From NCBI RefSeq assembly GCF_032271945.1, contig NZ_CP130319.1, forward strand, positions 3,553,001 through 3,617,000: a stretch of DNA of 64,000 nt, in the 5' to 3' direction. The stretch's first letter is position 1. Every line of letters begins with the position of its first letter. Source of the stretch: Paenibacillus sp. MBLB1832. Its GTDB lineage: Bacteria > Bacillota > Bacilli > Paenibacillales > NBRC-103111. This document shows positions 56,266-64,000 of this stretch, one piece after another. A program made the position numbers and the translations under genes. The notes under the pieces were generated by a model, which was not told the origin of the DNA, searched no databases, and was given only the letters and a program-made list of their open reading frames with translations.

Positions 56266-59200
56266 ATTGCAAGATGAATGCGCGCACCCGTATGGTTGGC
56301 TTCCATACGAAGCGCTTGCTCAAATTGCTCTTTCGCAAGTTTGACACTTCCTAAACCAAGATGACCAAGTCCCATCATGTATCGGCAATGCACTTCATTT
56401 CGCACGTTCAAATTATCTTCAAACACGAGGAAGTCAGGAAGCGAAACAGCGAAATAATCAAATTTCACATCATCGAACAGATGCTTCTCCGCATAATCAA
56501 TCAGCTTATTAAAGCGGCGCTTAGCTTCATTGTCATTGCCTAGTGCCAGCCAAGCCATACCTTGATAGAAAATCATATCTGGCGGCTGATCGTTGTAGTA
56601 CATGGCGCTTGCTGGTTCTTCCAATCCTTGAGAAGCGATCATCCAACATTCCTTCGCTTGCTCCATCTCATTTAATCCTTGATGGGCAAGTCCGAGATAG
56701 TAAAAAATGTTGTTTTCTTGTGCTCCCGATAACTTGCCTTCTCCAAGATTATCCGGGTAGACCAGTGCTTCTTGCAAGTAGCCAACGGCCTGCTCATAGC
56801 GTTGTTCCGTCAAAGCTTTCTTAGCCAATTCAACATGGGCAAATACATGCTGACCGGTCACTTTACCTTCTCCCCCCTCCCAAGGGTGGAACTTCCGAGC
56901 TTTCATGGCTTGAACGGCCTGGTCATGCAGCCCTTTTGTGTTCAGCAATGTGATGTATTCCACATAGAGATCATCACGTTTATTCAACAGTGCTTGGTGC
57001 TTCTCTAGATTAGCGCATCGGAAATCTGCATCGTAACCAAGTTTTTTGTACAATTGATCCAGTTCGTAAAGTACGCGTGCATCTTCGGTATTGCAAGCAA
57101 ATGCTATCTCCATCGAGGCCAGTGCGTTTGACGCATCCCCGCGTTTATTAAAGTAGGCAAGTGACAGATTGCGATGCACCGTTGCAAAATTTTCCTGAAT
57201 GACTCGTGAAGCTTCCCAGTGCGTGATCGCATCTTCGTGTCTTCTTTTGTCATAATACCAGTTCCCTAAATAATAATGCGCTTTGGCATCACTAGCGTCG
57301 GCAGTAATCGTGTATGTTAACACCTGCAAGTCGAACAAGCTATTCGGGAAGCAGTAATCTGACGCAGCCGCTTGACCCGCTTTTCTATTTAATTGAGCTT
57401 GTTCGAGATTGCCCAGCTGTTCATAGCAGAAACCTAATGTGTAATGAAGCATCGGGTAAGCCGCTGTTTCATGATTCGGCACAATGCGTTCAATCAAGTC
57501 AATCGCTTCCGTAAACAAACCGCTATTCGCATAATCCGCCGCCAAATTCAAATAATTATGGGCATCTCCGCGCATGAAGCGCAGAAGCTCCGATTTCGCT
57601 AAGCTTGCGGCTTCAACCTCGCCTTGAACACTAAGCAATAAGTAGTTCTCGTTGGCAGCGCCGAAATCCGCAATATCGAGCGCGAGCGTTTCCTGCACAT
57701 AAGCCATTGCTGTTTCGACGTTACCTAACTTCCGAAGAAGCGCAGCTTTCAGATGGCGAGCTTTGTAATTGTGGGAGTTACGAACAAGCGAACGTTCCAC
57801 GAGCTCAAGTGCTTCTGAGTACGCGCCTTTGTGACACGCAATTTGCGCAAGTGAGAAGTAAGCAGGATCTTGCCAAGAAGCGGTCCAAGTGGACTTATAA
57901 AGCGCCGCGAAGGCTTCCTCTAAACGTCCTTGCAATCTCAAGGCTACCCCTAATTGATAATATGCTTCGCTATCATACGGATTCGGATTGCGCCAAGTGA
58001 GTGATTTTACAGCTGTGCGGAAATGAGCTTCTGCTTCAGTGATCAATCCACGGCGCAGCAACAGTGTGCCGTAAGCCACATTGATGCGGCTGTCGCTTGG
58101 GTCGCGTTTCAAGCCTTCTAAATAGTAATCCGCAGGCTCAAATGTGGCATGTCGGTACTGCTCCAAATGCAGGCCAGCCAAGTAAAGCTGCTCGTTTGTT
58201 TTCAGCTCGGAAGGCGCTTGAAGCGGCTTCGCGGCATCTGGAACTTGCTCGATGGACGGCTTTGCAGGCTGATATGCGATAAGCACAGTACCTGCCGCAT
58301 CCCGTACAATCAGCTTCAAATCGTGCGGCTGATCGTTTTCGTCAAGCGTTATCACCGTTTTGAACGTGTTCGTCGGCGAAAGATCCGTCACTTCTTTCAA
58401 ATACGTTCGTTTGCTACCTTTAAGCTCCACGACAGCGCCTTGGAATAAGGACGTCGCATACGCCATCACAACCGCTTCGCGCGCTTTCTCGTCAACCTCT
58501 AAGTTAACAGCGGCGTCAATGGATGCGTTCTTCACAACACCGATATTTTTATATGGCATAAAATACTGTTTGAATGATTTTTCCTCATACGGCTGCAGCC
58601 ACGTAAAATCTGGCTGATTGTCCGTGTAAACGCCCGTCATCAGCTCGATATAAGGTCCGTCCTCGTCGGTCAGGTTGCGATCCCATGCTTGTCCGAACTC
58701 GCCATTCCCCCATGTCCATTGCTTTTTACCTGGAGAAATGTGATGGTTCGCAACGTGCAGCAGACCCGCTTGAACGCCGTGGTCATAACCGCCTACGAAG
58801 TTATAATCCGACTTGTACGCCATGTATGACGTAGGTACTGGAATGTTTTTGTAACGGGAAATATCGACGCCTGCGGAATAATCCATTTTATAATAAGTGC
58901 CTGTTGCAATAGGGAATCTAGATACATCGCGCTTACCGTGGTCGAATACAGCTGTCACGTCCGGAGGGAATACGGATTGCGTATGATCATTGACCGCAAC
59001 CGCCGGGTTCGCCCACCATAAGAACGTTTGCGGCTCTGGTGTCCGATTATAGAGCTGTGCGGAAATTTCCAGATATGCCTTGCCTGGATATAGCGTGAAG
59101 CCTGCCGTTACTTTTGTCCCGTACATACGGTCAATTTCACTAACCCACACGGTTGCGCTTCCATCTTCTTGTTCAGTCAGCTTATATTCAACAGGACCGT

Positions 59201-59585
59201 ACGTGTTCGGACGGTGATGCTGCGGCCAGTTGAACTCGATGCCCCCAGAAATCCAAGGACCTGCAAGACCAACTAAGGCTGGTTTAATGACTCGGTTGTA
59301 ATAAACAAAATCATAATCATTAGTTTTGTCCAACGCGCGATAAATGCGCCCGCCAAGCTCTGGCATAATTTCAATGCGCACATATTCGTTTTCCAAAATG
59401 ACGAGACGGTAGCTTTGCGGCTTTTTCTCATCTTCAATTTTATCTATAACCGGATGCGGATATACTTTACCTGAACTTCCTTGATACACGCGCTTTTCCA
59501 AAAACATCGGATTGCAATCAGGCTCACCGACACCGTACGTTGGGATCGAAGTATCTTCTTCCCACACACGAACTTTCTGACTCAT
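56256..59585 (-). CDS. DUF5107 domain protein with long TPR array
   Basis: The 1109-residue protein has an N-terminal (about 1-400) DUF5107-type beta-sandwich: IEIMPELGGRIYRALDKTNDYDFVYYNRVIKPALVGLAGPWISGGIEFNWPQHHRPNTYGPVEYK, then a linker and, from about residue 450 to 1100, many tetratricopeptide repeats (AYGTLLLRRGLITEAEAHFRTAV, YYQLGVALRLQGRLEEAFAAL, HYYLGNWYYDKRRHEDAITHW). The DUF5107 fold is related to sugar-binding mutarotase-type domains. No signal peptide. It starts at 59585 with AAGGAG, is divergent from an AraC regulator and is coupled to the mutarotase-like gene. Role: probably part of a sugar-handling complex; undefined. Confidence 0.8.
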   Translation of the reverse strand: MSQKVRVWEEDTSIPTYGVGEPDCNPMFLEKRVYQGSSGKVYPHPVIDKIEDEKKPQSYRLVILENEYVRIEIMPELGGRIYRALDKTNDYDFVYYNRVIKPALVGLAGPWISGGIEFNWPQHHRPNTYGPVEYKLTEQEDGSATVWVSEIDRMYGTKVTAGFTLYPGKAYLEISAQLYNRTPEPQTFLWWANPAVAVNDHTQSVFPPDVTAVFDHGKRDVSRFPIATGTYYKMDYSAGVDISRYKNIPVPTSYMAYKSDYNFVGGYDHGVQAGLLHVANHHISPGKKQWTWGNGEFGQAWDRNLTDEDGPYIELMTGVYTDNQPDFTWLQPYEEKSFKQYFMPYKNIGVVKNASIDAAVNLEVDEKAREAVVMAYATSLFQGAVVELKGSKRTYLKEVTDLSPTNTFKTVITLDENDQPHDLKLIVRDAAGTVLIAYQPAKPSIEQVPDAAKPLQAPSELKTNEQLYLAGLHLEQYRHATFEPADYYLEGLKRDPSDSRINVAYGTLLLRRGLITEAEAHFRTAVKSLTWRNPNPYDSEAYYQLGVALRLQGRLEEAFAALYKSTWTASWQDPAYFSLAQIACHKGAYSEALELVERSLVRNSHNYKARHLKAALLRKLGNVETAMAYVQETLALDIADFGAANENYLLLSVQGEVEAASLAKSELLRFMRGDAHNYLNLAADYANSGLFTEAIDLIERIVPNHETAAYPMLHYTLGFCYEQLGNLEQAQLNRKAGQAAASDYCFPNSLFDLQVLTYTITADASDAKAHYYLGNWYYDKRRHEDAITHWEASRVIQENFATVHRNLSLAYFNKRGDASNALASMEIAFACNTEDARVLYELDQLYKKLGYDADFRCANLEKHQALLNKRDDLYVEYITLLNTKGLHDQAVQAMKARKFHPWEGGEGKVTGQHVFAHVELAKKALTEQRYEQAVGYLQEALVYPDNLGEGKLSGAQENNIFYYLGLAHQGLNEMEQAKECWMIASQGLEEPASAMYYNDQPPDMIFYQGMAWLALGNDNEAKRRFNKLIDYAEKHLFDDVKFDYFAVSLPDFLVFEDNLNVRNEVHCRYMMGLGHLGLGSVKLAKEQFEQALRMEANHTGARIHLAICK

Positions 59586-59703
59586 AGTGATCACTCCTTA
59601 CTCTGATTGTCTTTACTTTACCTCGTCTGAACGCAATCGCCAATTGACAAAACACTTAATATGATGGATTATATTCTTATTTCAATGAGAGGATTTAATT
59701 CCC

Positions 59704-60594
59704 ATGGAACATACTAGAAAACAAGAAGGCTTTGCGGAAGAACGACTATTCGTTCTACCTGACTACATGCAAACGGAACTATCCCGCTCGGAATTGACGC
59801 GTGATTTATTCGTCAGTGACATTGGATATTTCCCCCAGGCGCGCCATCATTATAGGGAACGACCGGAGGGCAGCAATGCCCATATCTTTATTTTCTGCTC
59901 GGACGGGGAAGGTTGGATAGAGCAAAATCATGAGAAATCGGTTACTCTGACCCAAGATCAACTTGCTGTCATCCCAGCTAATACCCCGCATCGCTATGGG
60001 GCATCAACACAAGCACCATGGAGTATTTACTGGTTTCACTTACATGGCGACCACGTTCCCGCCTTCCTTCACTTATATGGAATGGATGCAGGGCCTGTTC
60101 AGCTGCCAATCGGCGCACAAACCGAATTCAGGGATGTATTTCATCAATGCTATGTGCTGCTTTCGGACAAAACGTACTCGTTACCCGTTCACACGCACGT
60201 TTCTCAGTCGATGCGCCAATTGATTAGCAGCATTGGGATTAGCGCAGGTAAAACGGCCAAAGACAAAAAAAGAGAGCAATATCTGGAACTCGCCATCCGA
60301 TACATGAATGATCGATTGGAGGGTTCCATTAAGCTCCCTGAATTGGCCAAGCACATTGGATTGTCTAAACAGCACTTAATCCTGTTATTCAAAGAAGAAA
60401 CAGGCTTCCCACCGATTGACTATTTTCTCCGTATTAAAATCCAAAAAGCAGCGCAAATGCTTAGCTTAACGGGTCTGTCAATGAAAGAAATCGCCGCGAG
60501 CATTGGCATAAGCGATCCTTATTATTTCTCGCGATTGTTTAAAAAAATGACGGGGTCATCGCCTACTACTTATCGGAATGTGCCGAAGGGGTAG
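59704..60594 (+). CDS. AraC-family regulator (cupin type)
   Basis: The 296-residue protein has a cupin-like N-terminus (HIFIFCSDGEGWIEQNHEKSVTLTQDQLAVIPANTPHRYGASTQ) and AraC motifs (LPELAKHIGLSKQHLILLFKEETGFPPIDYFLRIKIQKAAQML and MKEIAASIGISDPYYFSRLFKKMTGSSPTTYRN). It is divergent from the DUF5107 gene across 118 bases and is its likely regulator. Its 3' end overlaps the CheY-like gene on the other strand by 29 bases. Confidence 0.9.
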   Translation: MEHTRKQEGFAEERLFVLPDYMQTELSRSELTRDLFVSDIGYFPQARHHYRERPEGSNAHIFIFCSDGEGWIEQNHEKSVTLTQDQLAVIPANTPHRYGASTQAPWSIYWFHLHGDHVPAFLHLYGMDAGPVQLPIGAQTEFRDVFHQCYVLLSDKTYSLPVHTHVSQSMRQLISSIGISAGKTAKDKKREQYLELAIRYMNDRLEGSIKLPELAKHIGLSKQHLILLFKEETGFPPIDYFLRIKIQKAAQMLSLTGLSMKEIAASIGISDPYYFSRLFKKMTGSSPTTYRNVPKG

Positions 60595-60955
60595 CGAGAC
60601 CTAAAACCTTTAAAACAGATTCCTTGACCCGTTCTGCTTCAAACGGTTTTACGATAAAGTCTTTCGCGCCCGCAAGGACCGCGTCTATAACCAAAGGTTT
60701 CTGGCCCATCGCAGAGCACATGATGATTTTTGCATTGGGGAAACGCTGCATAATTTTCGTTACTGCATGAACACCATCCAAATCTGGCATCGTAATATCC
60801 ATTGTTACAATGTCAGGATGATATTCAGCATAAAGCTGAATCGCCTCAAAGCCAGTTGCAGCTTCACATACGACTTCAAATCCACTTTCGACGATGATTT
60901 TATTTAAAATGGTTCTCATTACATGTGAATCATCAACGATCATAACTTTAATCAT
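60566..60955 (-). CDS. Orphan CheY-like response regulator
   Basis: The 129-residue protein is a bare receiver (VMIVDDSHVMRTIL, D in IVTMDITMPDLDGVH, S in MCSAMGQKP, K in KDFIVKPF) with a short tail. It is very similar to the CheY of the chemosensory cluster at 47942, but its surroundings hold no chemotaxis gene. Start at 60955 with AGAGGG. It may be a second phosphate sink or output for the same CheA. It overlaps the AraC gene on the opposite strand by 29 bases at its 3' end. Confidence 0.9.
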   Translation of the reverse strand: MIKVMIVDDSHVMRTILNKIIVESGFEVVCEAATGFEAIQLYAEYHPDIVTMDITMPDLDGVHAVTKIMQRFPNAKIIMCSAMGQKPLVIDAVLAGAKDFIVKPFEAERVKESVLKVLGLATPSAHSDK

Positions 60956-61023
60956 ATACAAACCCTCTCTCTAAAAAAAGTGAATGTTCACAGAAGTAAA
61001 CATCCACTAAGAACTCTATTTTA

Positions 61024-61797
61024 TTAAGCGTTTTTACCGAAAACAACACCGCCATCAATGTAAAGCGGCGACCCCATCATGAATTTCGAGTCGTCTGATG
61101 CGAGGAATAACGCTGCATTCGCAACATCTTCAGGTTTCCCAAGCTCACCGCTGAGTTGACGCTGTTTCAAAGACTCAATCGCCGCAGTCGGATCGTCATA
61201 AGATGTTTTCAAATAATTTTCAACAAATGGGGTGAAAATTGTCCCTGGCAGCAGCGCATTCACGCGGATATTGTAAGCGGCATAATCAACCTGCATCGAT
61301 TTGGTCAAAGCAAGCACTGCGCCTTTCGTCGCCGCATACGAAACTCTTCGCGCCAGCCCCATCTCGGCAACGCAGGACGACATGTTGATGATCGAGCCTG
61401 CTTTGCGCTCCATCATGTGAGGAAGCGCATATTTCGAAGGCAGGTATACGCCTTTGACGTTAATACTCATGATGCGGTCCCACGCGTCTGGCTCGATTTC
61501 GTGCAGAGCCCCGACGCCGCTAATGCCGGCATTGTTAAACAACACGTCGATCCGACCGTACTCGGCAATGGCAGCATCCACCATCGCTTTCACTGACTCA
61601 GGATTCGTGACATCCGCTTGAAGGAAGAGGGCTTCGCCGCCTTTTTCCTTAATTTCATTGACCGTTTCCTGTCCTTTGATCGCATCCAAGTCGTTAACAA
61701 TAACAGTCGCCCCTTCGCTAGCAAACAATAGGGCTGTGCTTTTGCCGATACCTGAACCCGCGCCTGTGATCAGCGTCACTTTATGTTGTAATCGCAT
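61024..61797 (-). CDS. Short-chain dehydrogenase, paralogue of the 37004 SDR
   Basis: The 257-residue protein has LITGAGSGIGKS, LFNNAGISG and catalytic YAATKGA, and ends MMGSPLYIDGGVVFGKNA exactly like the SDR at 37004-37777. Overall the two look about 80 percent identical by eye. Here it is not next to an FAH gene but follows a mutarotase-like gene and a large unknown gene. The enzyme likely oxidises a 3-deoxy-2-keto sugar acid, in analogy to its paralogue. Start at 61797 with AAGGAG. Confidence 0.88.
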   Translation of the reverse strand: MRLQHKVTLITGAGSGIGKSTALLFASEGATVIVNDLDAIKGQETVNEIKEKGGEALFLQADVTNPESVKAMVDAAIAEYGRIDVLFNNAGISGVGALHEIEPDAWDRIMSINVKGVYLPSKYALPHMMERKAGSIINMSSCVAEMGLARRVSYAATKGAVLALTKSMQVDYAAYNIRVNALLPGTIFTPFVENYLKTSYDDPTAAIESLKQRQLSGELGKPEDVANAALFLASDDSKFMMGSPLYIDGGVVFGKNA

Positions 61798-61835
61798 ATC
61801 TTCTCTCCTTGATTCACTTCATATTTGATGGCTCC

Positions 61836-62471
61836 CTACAGCAACCGCTCCATGCTTCGCCAGATTTTTTCATTGTCTGGTACATCAGTCCACATATCAA
61901 AATGCGGTTCCATAACCTCCTGCCAATTGGCAGGCGTGTTCTGGCTCGACAGCTTGCCTGCGCGCTTCGTCTCACTAACGGAGGCAGGGTGCTCGCGATA
62001 AGAGAATAAGAGCGTGCCATGAGCGCCGATGATGTAGGTCTTGTTGAAACTCTCAGGACGTTCTTCCTGCATCTGATAGTGATAATAGATATAGCTTGCC
62101 GCCATGTCCGGCTTCAGCCTTGCGATACATCCGACTCGGTCCTCGACTTGGCGGTTACCTCTCCACGATTCCGGATCTGTCGGCACGCCGTCGTGAAAAA
62201 TGTCTATCATGGGGACAGATAATCGGCTTTCCTGCTCGCACGGCCAAGCTTCCAGCCAATCTGCATAAGCATCCGGCCAGTCCCAATGGAAGTTATCAAG
62301 CTCAGTCTCCAAATATAGACACACATTACTTCCGTTTTGGAACAGAGAGACGGTGAGGACCTGCTCCGAATGCAATTGGCTTCGCAGGTCCCCCTCATTC
62401 TGACGGATCGAAGCGCGAAAGGCTTCTTCAGTTCCATTTTTCAATAACGAATAAAAAAGATGTCTTTGCAC
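61836..62471 (-). CDS. Possible duplicated L-rhamnose/L-fucose mutarotase-like protein
   Basis: The 211-residue protein seems to consist of two related halves, each with a pattern like the dimeric alpha-beta-barrel mutarotases: VQRHLFYSLLKNGTEEAFRASIRQNEGDLRSQL and VGCIARLKPDMAASYIYYHYQMQEERPESFNKTYIIG. The match to the rhamnose mutarotase family is weak. I use the GTG at 62471 because AGGAG lies 7 bases before it. It is transcribed with the unknown gene upstream and the SDR downstream, which fits an L-sugar pathway. Family not certain. Confidence 0.55.
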   Translation of the reverse strand: MQRHLFYSLLKNGTEEAFRASIRQNEGDLRSQLHSEQVLTVSLFQNGSNVCLYLETELDNFHWDWPDAYADWLEAWPCEQESRLSVPMIDIFHDGVPTDPESWRGNRQVEDRVGCIARLKPDMAASYIYYHYQMQEERPESFNKTYIIGAHGTLLFSYREHPASVSETKRAGKLSSQNTPANWQEVMEPHFDMWTDVPDNEKIWRSMERLL

Positions 62472-62497
62472 TTGCAGACTCCTCTCGCCCATCTTGT

Positions 62498-64000
62498 TTA
62501 TTGCTTTCTACCTTCAAGCAGGACGTCTTTTTCGCGATCTGCCCAAGGCATATCATAGGATGGGGCATTGGCATAACGGTTCATTGTCAAAAGCAAGGAA
62601 GCGCCTGTCCCTGCAGGAAGATCGACTTGCAGCCATTTATGATTAACAACGCTCTTCTCATTGCTTGAATTTACCGCTTCTACGAAGTAAACCTCTTTAA
62701 ATTGATGCTCCCCGAATGTTCCTGCCTGGATGATGACAGAGCGATTATCAAACTGACTTGTGTTTACGAGTTCAAGCGTTACCGATTGTGCGGTAAGATC
62801 TTTAACCAGGGCAGCGACAGATTCAGGCAGACCTGGACGTTTCGCATCCGCATCATAGTATCTCACTCTCGCATGCTGCAAGCCGCCGTGTGAAATATGC
62901 ATGGGACCGCCTAATGTCAACTGGACGAGACTTTCCATGTAGATCGGACACATCTCTTGCCAAATGTGAATACTGGAGAAATCATCATCGCTGAATTGAT
63001 TTGCCCAGTTATACGGATCGCCTGCTTCGGAGCGCATTTTGGTCAACTGCTGCGCGACCAATTCCACGTTCGCATCGAGAATCGTCTGCGGATAATCTGG
63101 GTTAAGCCCGCGGATATATTGGAACCACGGCTGAGTATTACCGATGTAATGCTTCGTATTTCTTTTCGTTTTCTTATCTGTACCGGATAGCTTCGGAATG
63201 ATGACCTGATTCCAATCATGGTCTTTCGGAATACGGTCAATCCGTTCCATATCTTCATCCGCCATCGACATCGTCCATAAATAAACAGGGTACTGTGGCG
63301 CAGCTTTGCGATAATCGGTCCAGCCAGCATCAAATCGTTTATAAGGAACGCGCAGCTCGCCGTCTTGCTCCTCTCGAAGCGCCCAGTTCTCATCCAATTG
63401 TTGACGCGCCAAATCAAGCTTTTTCATATCGCCTGTGATCAGCGCAGCATTCATGCACGCATTGGTCAATGGCTCAATGATCGTCATGAAACCATGCGGC
63501 CAGCGCCAGCCATAATAGCCGCCCCACCATTTGCCGTCGTTATACTCGCCGATTTCACCCGACAAGCCGACATTATCTGGAATGATGCCGCCATTTTGGC
63601 GTGTCCTTTCCTCCCAAGCAGCTAAATAATCCAGCACCCAAGCGCGATATTTCTCATCGTTGGTATGAAGGAAGGCGTTGGTTACCAACCCCGTCGCGTT
63701 GAGATTCAACGGAACGTCACCGCGCGTCATACGTTCGTTCATCATCCGAATGATATTCGCGTACACTTCATCGTTCGACCATGCACATTTGCCGCTTGCA
63801 AAATCTACGCCAGGAATATCTTCATACGGTGCCAAATAATCGTCCAAAATGCCGCGATGTGTGCTCCAATCCTCTTCCGTTACCTCGAAACGCGGCCCCA
63901 TGCTTCCTGAAATCGCTGAACGGATCAATTTGTGCTCGGCATCATAATTGAGAGCTTCTTTATCTTCTCCGGTATACATTCCAGCAAAACGCACAGCACG
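62498..64000 (-). CDS. Unrecognised large protein, probably alpha-alpha barrel (5' part beyond window)
   Basis: At least 500 residues are open on the minus strand to the right edge, where the frame reads RAVRFAGMYTGEDKEALNYD without a start. The sequence has motifs such as GRWGGYYGWRWPHGFMTIIEPLTNACMNAALITGD and WANQFSDDDFSSIHIWQEMCPIYMESLV, consistent with an alpha-alpha barrel enzyme acting on sugar, but I know no family for it. It is the first of three genes with the mutarotase-like and SDR genes. Because the front is missing, a signal peptide cannot be ruled out. Confidence 0.6.
   Translation of the reverse strand, partial: RAVRFAGMYTGEDKEALNYDAEHKLIRSAISGSMGPRFEVTEEDWSTHRGILDDYLAPYEDIPGVDFASGKCAWSNDEVYANIIRMMNERMTRGDVPLNLNATGLVTNAFLHTNDEKYRAWVLDYLAAWEERTRQNGGIIPDNVGLSGEIGEYNDGKWWGGYYGWRWPHGFMTIIEPLTNACMNAALITGDMKKLDLARQQLDENWALREEQDGELRVPYKRFDAGWTDYRKAAPQYPVYLWTMSMADEDMERIDRIPKDHDWNQVIIPKLSGTDKKTKRNTKHYIGNTQPWFQYIRGLNPDYPQTILDANVELVAQQLTKMRSEAGDPYNWANQFSDDDFSSIHIWQEMCPIYMESLVQLTLGGPMHISHGGLQHARVRYYDADAKRPGLPESVAALVKDLTAQSVTLELVNTSQFDNRSVIIQAGTFGEHQFKEVYFVEAVNSSNEKSVVNHKWLQVDLPAGTGASLLLTMNRYANAPSYDMPWADREKDVLLEGRKQ

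Overview
The window looks like a chromosome segment of a spore-forming, carbohydrate-degrading member of the Paenibacillaceae (Paenibacillus or a close relative). The support is intermediate G+C, strong AGGAGG-type ribosome binding sites, a Spo0E-like gene, two CotF-like coat genes, many AraC regulators of the two-transmembrane or cupin types seen in Paenibacillus, and a pyruvate phosphate dikinase gene. The genus is inferred from gene content, not proven. I see no rRNA, tRNA, CRISPR array or intact insertion sequence.

Layout. 1-9741: a membrane AraC regulator (cut by the left edge), a beta-helix protein, a glyceraldehyde-like acid module (tartronate semialdehyde reductase, glycerate kinase, small helix-hairpin-helix protein) and a large GH2 beta-galactosidase. 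9876-15.8 kb: an AraC regulator, a three-gene Gfo/Idh plus two TIM-barrel isomerase operon, a quinone oxidoreductase, and a deletion scar that joins the start of an alanine-racemase-like gene to the end of an MFS transporter. 15.8-28.3 kb: aldehyde dehydrogenase under a catabolite-responsive element, a PAS-GGDEF-EAL protein, a PhyH dioxygenase with an AraC regulator, a heparinase-like lyase with an SGNH esterase, a Spo0E-like gene, a polysaccharide deacetylase, an odd regulator, and another isomerase plus Gfo/Idh pair.

28.4-34.0 kb: an AraC regulator, then a central-metabolism operon read leftward: gapB-like GAPDH, an unlisted 59-residue SR1P-like peptide, ppdK and the PPDK regulatory kinase/phosphotransferase. 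The start and stop codons overlap, and a candidate CcpN operator lies upstream. In Bacillus subtilis the homologues of several of these parts (gapB, SR1/SR1P, yqfL) are linked through the CcpN regulator, so this operon looks like a compact glycolysis/gluconeogenesis switch.

34.3-40.7 kb: a decayed SDR/enolase-superfamily remnant, a YVTN propeller protein, then an FAH hydrolase plus SDR pair with an IclR regulator and repeated GTTTATTA operators, which fits a non-phosphorylated deoxy-sugar (fucose or rhamnose) route; a six-hairpin glycosidase lies beside it. 40.9-51.0 kb: a chemosensory cluster (CheX, CheY, MCP, CheW, CheA with an extra CheW domain, and a CheB-like receiver fused to PAS-GGDEF-EAL) with no CheR, CheB or flagellar gene, followed upstream by a MerR-headed coiled-coil repeat protein. 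51.2-64 kb: two CotF-like genes, an array of four 17-bp palindromes, an AraC/PhyH divergent pair, further AraC regulators, a DUF5107-TPR protein with a mutarotase-like partner, an orphan CheY, and a second SDR operon with a mutarotase-like protein and an unrecognised large protein cut by the right edge.
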